Source of the DNA: Sulfurovaceae bacterium
Lineage (GTDB): Bacteria > Campylobacterota > Campylobacteria > Campylobacterales > Sulfurovaceae
Reading direction: 5' to 3'
Length of the DNA: 39,555 nucleotides
Assembly (NCBI GenBank): GCA_016744315.1
Contig: JADGER010000003.1
Location: 1 to 39,555 of the forward strand
Shown: positions 20,401 through 26,400 of the stretch, in pieces
How positions within the stretch are numbered: the stretch's first letter is position 1
Layout of the letters: every line of letters starts with the position of its first letter
Notes under the pieces: generated by a model
What the model saw: only the letters and a program-made list of their open reading frames with translations
Database searches by the model: none
What the model was told of the DNA's origin: nothing
Made by a program: the position numbers and the translations under genes

Positions 20401-23400
20401 ACTTGTCTTAGCTCTCCTGCACTCTCTTTAAAGTTCGTTCTTAGTATTTCATGTCGATTAATCAATCTTGTAACACTCTCTTGAAGTACTGAGATAGTTA
20501 GATTTGTTTTAAAGCGTAAGGATCCTGGCATGTTATAGACATTGCTTCCATCTTGCATTTTATCCAGTACCCAGAGTCTTCTTTGGGCATTGGATATCTC
20601 ATAACTCTCTTGTAGTTCTAAAGGTAGTATTTCTATATGTTCTACTTTGCTTTTAGAGGCTATCAGTTTGGCTAACCCTTGAATGGAGTTATAGATAAAT
20701 AGCTCTTTTAATTTAATCTCTACGGAGAAGGCTTTGGATACGTTAGCAATGGTACTAATGGCTCTTAAACTGTGTCCTCCTATCTCAAAGAAGTTATCGT
20801 CCATACTAACTTTATCTAACTTAAGTACTTCACCGAAAATTCCAGCCAATTGTTCTTCTATTTCATTGGAAGCTTCTATATAGACTTTATGATTATCTGC
20901 TTCATTTACACTTGGTAAGGCTTTCTTATCTATCTTTCCGTTTGGAGTAAGTGGTAAGTTTTCTAGTTCTATGAAGTAGCTTGGTATCATGTAGCTTGGT
21001 AGTTTACTTTTTAGATGAGATTTTAGTTCCTCAATAATATTACTTTTAGTATTTAAAGCATTCTCTTTTACTACATACGCTATCAACTGTTGCTCTTTAG
21101 CTAAAACAACTGACTCTTTTATACCTTTAAAGCTTAGGATGGAGTTTTCTATCTCTCCTAACTCTATTCTGAATCCTCTTATTTTTACTTGGTCATCCAC
21201 TCTTCCTAAATACTCAATATTTCCATCTTTTTGGTATTTAGCAATATCTCCTGTTTTATAGATTCTTCCTAGTTTTGGGTGAGTAATGAAGACCTTTTCT
21301 GTTAACTCTGGTTTGTTTAAATACCCTCTTGCTAAACCCTCTCCTGCGATGTAGAGCTCTCCTATAGCTCCTAATGGTAGTTGCGTTTGATCTTGGTCTA
21401 GAATGTAGAGTTTGGTGTTCGCTAAGGGTTTTCCGATTGGAATAGTTTTATAGGTTTTGTTTGGGTTTACTTGATACATAGATACATAGAATGTTTCTGT
21501 TGGTCCATAGGCATTAATATATCTAGAATCTTTAGCATGTTTTATTGCATCTGTTACAGTAGCACTTTCTCCTGCTGTAACCAATAAATTAAGTCCTTCA
21601 ATTTTATCGTCTATGGATTGCAGAAATGATGGTGTGATATTTACCATATTGATATTATAATCTTTAATAATAGTATTAAATTGATTAAATACTTTCTCTT
21701 TTTTGGCAGTTACTAGAGTAGCTCCTGAAAACAAAGTTGTTAATATTTCAGATACAGATACATCAAAAGTAAATGTTGTAAATTGAAGTAATCGTACCGT
21801 ATCGTTCATACCATAAACTTCTATTTGATTGAGAACAGCATTAACTATACCACTATGCTCGACCATAACCCCCTTAGGCTTACCAGTAGACCCAGAAGTA
21901 TAAATAACATAAGCCAAGTCAGAAGCTTGATTAATGATGTTTAGGTTTTTTATAGGGGTATTACTACTCTTATAAGAATCTTCTTTGTTTGAATTACCTT
22001 CTACCTCAATAACATCAACCTTTAACTTATTGCTATATTCTTCTGCTTGTTGATAATTCACTTTATCACAAAGCAATAATCTTGCCTGAGAATCTTCTAA
22101 GATATAGTTAATTCTATCTTCAGGATACGCAGGGTCAATTGGAAGATAAGCTCCACCTGCTTTAAGTACTCCAAGAATAGCAATTATCATCCATTCACTT
22201 CTATCTAACATGATAGGGACTAAAGTATCAGCTTGAATCTTTTGGGTTGCTCTTAAATAGTGACCCAGCTGATTGGCTTTTTGGTTCAGCTCTTCATAAG
22301 TGAGTTCTCTCTCTTCATAAACCACAGCGATATTATTAGGAGTCTTCTTGACCTGTTCCTCAAAGAGTTCAATAATCGTCTTATCTTTTGGATACTCTTT
22401 TTGTGTTTGGTTAAAGCTTTCTAGTAAGGTTTGTTCTTCGTTTGAAATGATATTCAGTTCATTGAGTACCGTTGTGTTGCTTATATTCGCTATGAGCGTC
22501 TCTAAATTCAAGAAGAGTCGTTCTATGGTTGAAGCATTAAAGAGTGCTGTGTTGTACTCTATGTTTAACTCTATCTCTTCTTCTATCTCCATATAGTTAA
22601 AAGTCATATCAAACTTAGCACTTTTACTTTCAATAACTTTTATCTCTGTTTCGTTATTTGAGAAGTTAAGTTTATTTTGTTCAGTATTTTGTAAAATAAT
22701 CATCATATTAAACAAAGGGTTCTGACTGAGGTCTCTCTCTAAGTCCAGTTCATCTACCAATTTATCAAAAGGATAACTTTGATGTTCAAAGGCTTCTAAT
22801 GTCTTTTCTGTAATGCTTGAGAGATTCTCTTCAAAGCTTTTAGTGTTATCAAGCTTAGTTCTTAGTGCCAATGTATTGACATAGAATCCTATTTGGTCAA
22901 AGAGTTGTTCATGTCCTCTATTGGCTATTGGGGTTCCTAAGAGTATATCTTCTTGATTGCTGTATTTAGACAAAAGAATATTCGTAATAGTTAAGATTAC
23001 AGTAAAGAGCGTACTCTCTTTGCTAAAGCTTTTTAACTTTCTACTCTGTTCTGTATTCAGTTTAAAGTTAAGCTGACTTCCTTCAAATGTTTGGCTACTT
23101 GGTCTACTGTGGTCTAATGGGAACTCTAAGGTTTGATGTCCTTTAAGTGCTTCATGCCAATAGCTTTGGTGTTTCTCTACATAAGCTTCATTTTTTAAAA
23201 GATTGTTTTGCCAAGCTGTGTACTCTTTATAGTGAATACTTAATGGTTTTAGGTTGGGTTCCTCTTTATTATCTAAAGCTGTATAGAGTTCTGATAGCTC
23301 TTTAACGATAATGGCGATTGACCATCCATCAGAGATAATATGGTGCATATTCACAAAGAGAATATTCTTATTAATTACTTTTACAGTTATTAATGCATCT

Positions 23401-26400
23401 TTTTCTAAATCAAAGATATCGGTAGAAGCTTTAAGTAAGTAGACATCTACTTCATCTTTTTCAAGGGTTAGCTCTTCTATTACTACAGTATTTACTTCTT
23501 TACTTATAACCTGTCTGACTTCTCCTGCACGCTCTTTAAAGTTGGTTCTGAGTATCTCATGTCGATTAATTAACCTTTTTACACTCTCTTGTAGTACTTC
23601 ACTATTAAGGTTCTCTTTAAAGCTTAGTGCTTCTGGCATATTATAGACATTACTTCCATCTTGCATTTTATCCAGTACCCAAAGTCTTCTTTGGGCATTG
23701 GATATCTCATAACTTTCTTGTGGTTCTAATGGTAAAATCTCAATATGTTCTACTTTGCTTTTAGAAGCAATAAGTTTGGCTAAACCTTGAATGGAGTTAT
23801 AGAGAAATAGCTCTTTCAGTTTGATTTCTACTAAAAAAGCTTTAGATACTTTAGCAATGGTAGTGATGGCAGTTAAGCTGTGTCCTCCTATCTCAAAGAA
23901 GTTATCATCCATACTCACTTTATCTACTTTTAGTACTTCACAGAAGATAGATTCTAATTGTTTCTCTGTTTCATTGGAAGCTTCGATATAGACTTTACTG
24001 TTATCTGCCTCATTATGTTGTGGTAAGGCTTTCTTATCTATCTTTCCGTTTGAGGTGAGTGGTAAGCTTTCTAGTTCTATGAAGTAGCTTGGTATCATGT
24101 AAGAAGGTAATTTACTTTTTAGGTGGGCTTTTAGTCCTCCGATGATGTTTTTAGAATCGTCTGAATTTAAATTATTCTCTTCTACCACATAGGCTATCAA
24201 CAGTTGCTCTTTAGCTAGAACAACTGCTTCTGTTATACCCTTAAAGCTTAAAATAGAGTTTTCTATCTCACCCAACTCTATTCTGAATCCTCGTATTTTT
24301 ACTTGATCATCTACTCTTCCTAAATACTCGATATTTCCATCTTCTTGGTATTTGGCGAGATCTCCTGTTTTATAGATTCTTCCTAGTTTTGAATGCTTGA
24401 TGAAGACTTTTTCGGTGAGTTCTGGTTGGTTTAAATAACCTCTTGCTAGTCCATCTCCTGCTATGTAGAGTTCCCCACTAACTCCTAATGGCACTCTTTG
24501 GTTTTCTTGGTTTAAAATATAGAGCTTAGTATTATTAATCGCTTCCCCTATTGGTATAGTTTGATACTCTTTATTGGGGTTGACTTGATAGGTAGTTGCC
24601 GTTATGGAGCTTTCTGTTGGTCCGTAAGCATTAATATATCTCGCTGTTTTTGAATATTTAAGTGCATCTTCTACTTTAGCACTCTCCCCTCCTGTAATAA
24701 TTGTTTTTAAGTTTTCTATATTTTCAATTGAATTAAGTAAACTAGGTGGAATATCCACTATATTTATATTCTCTTTTTGTACCAAACCATTAATGTCTTT
24801 AAGCATTTTATCTTTAGATGCTGTGATTAAAGTCGCTCCAAAGAGTAATGTTATAAAGATTTCGGCTATAGAAGCATCAAACGCAAACGAAGCAAACTGT
24901 AAAACTTTACTTTCTTGACTCATATTAAGAATTTCAGCACCATAATAAATAATATTAATAGCACTTCTATTTTCGATTAAAACCCCTTTTGGTTTTCCTG
25001 TACTACCAGAAGTATAAATAACGTAAAATAGATTATTTGGTTTAGTAACAATCTCTAAATTTTTTACATTATTAGAGTATTGTAATTCTTGAACATCAAT
25101 TACCTCAATTCCTAAATCAAGACCATATTTTTTACCACTTTGGTTGTTTTCTTTATCAGTTAGTAAAAGATTAGCGCTTGAATCATTCAACATAAACGCT
25201 ACTCTCTCCTGTGGGTACTCAGGGTCAATCGGAAGATAGGCTCCTCCTGCTTTAAGCACTCCAAAAATAGTAATAATCATCCATTCACTTCTGCCCAGCA
25301 TAATCGGTATAATCGTATCGGCTTTGACATTGTGATTCTCTCTTAGAGAATGTCCTAACTGATTAGCTTTTTGATTGAGTTCATGATAGGTTAGTTTTGT
25401 ATTTTCATAGACAACGGCTATGTTATTTGGTGTCTTTTTGACTTGCTCCTCAAAAAGTTCAATAATGGTCTTATCTTTTGGATACGCTTTATCTGTCTGG
25501 TTAAAACTATCAAGAAGGTTAATCTCCTCTTGCGAAACAACATTCACTTTACTAAGTTGTTTATCACTTTGAATCTCTTCTAATATTTCAAAAAAGTAAC
25601 TAACAAACCTCTTAATCGTAGACGCTTTAAATATTTTATGATAATAATCAAAGTCACAAACAAGCTGATTTCCCTTATCAATAATATTGAGTGATAAATC
25701 AAAATCGGCTAAAGAACTGTTTATTGTATACTCTTCAAATCCAAGCTCTTCCAACACCCTAGCACTTCCATCTTCATACGCAAACATCACATCAAAGAGA
25801 GTATTTTTACTTGCATCTCTTTTTATTTTTAACTTTTCTATTAATTTTTCAAGTGGATACTCTTTGTGTTCAAGTGCTTCTAAAAAAGTTCTTTGAATTT
25901 CTTGAAGATATGTTTTAATGCTTATATTTTCCTCTAAAGTAACTCTCATCGCTATTGTATTGACAAACATTCCAACACTATTATGAAACTTCTCTCCTCG
26001 TGTATTGACAGGAACTCCTATCGTGATATCATCTTGTGAAGAGATTCTATTAAGTAGAATTGTAAAGGATGCAAAGAGTAGTGTATTTAAAGAAACATTA
26101 TAGTTTTTCGCTACACATTTGAGTTTTTGGGTTAAAGTTGTATCAATAGTAAAATACTCTTTTCCCCCCTCATAACTTCGAACCGATGGATAGGGACTAT
26201 CAATAGGTAGTGCTAAAGCTTCTGGTACAGTTTTAAATTGATTTAGCCAAAACTTCTCTTGTTTTGAAATATTCTGTTCTAAAATATCTTCATACTCTAA
26301 AGTAAAATCAAAGTAATCATGTAAAGTGCTCTCAATAGCTTGACCTAGGAAAAGTCGTTTAAAGTTTTCTGCAATAATATTAGCTGAAGTTCCATCAAAA

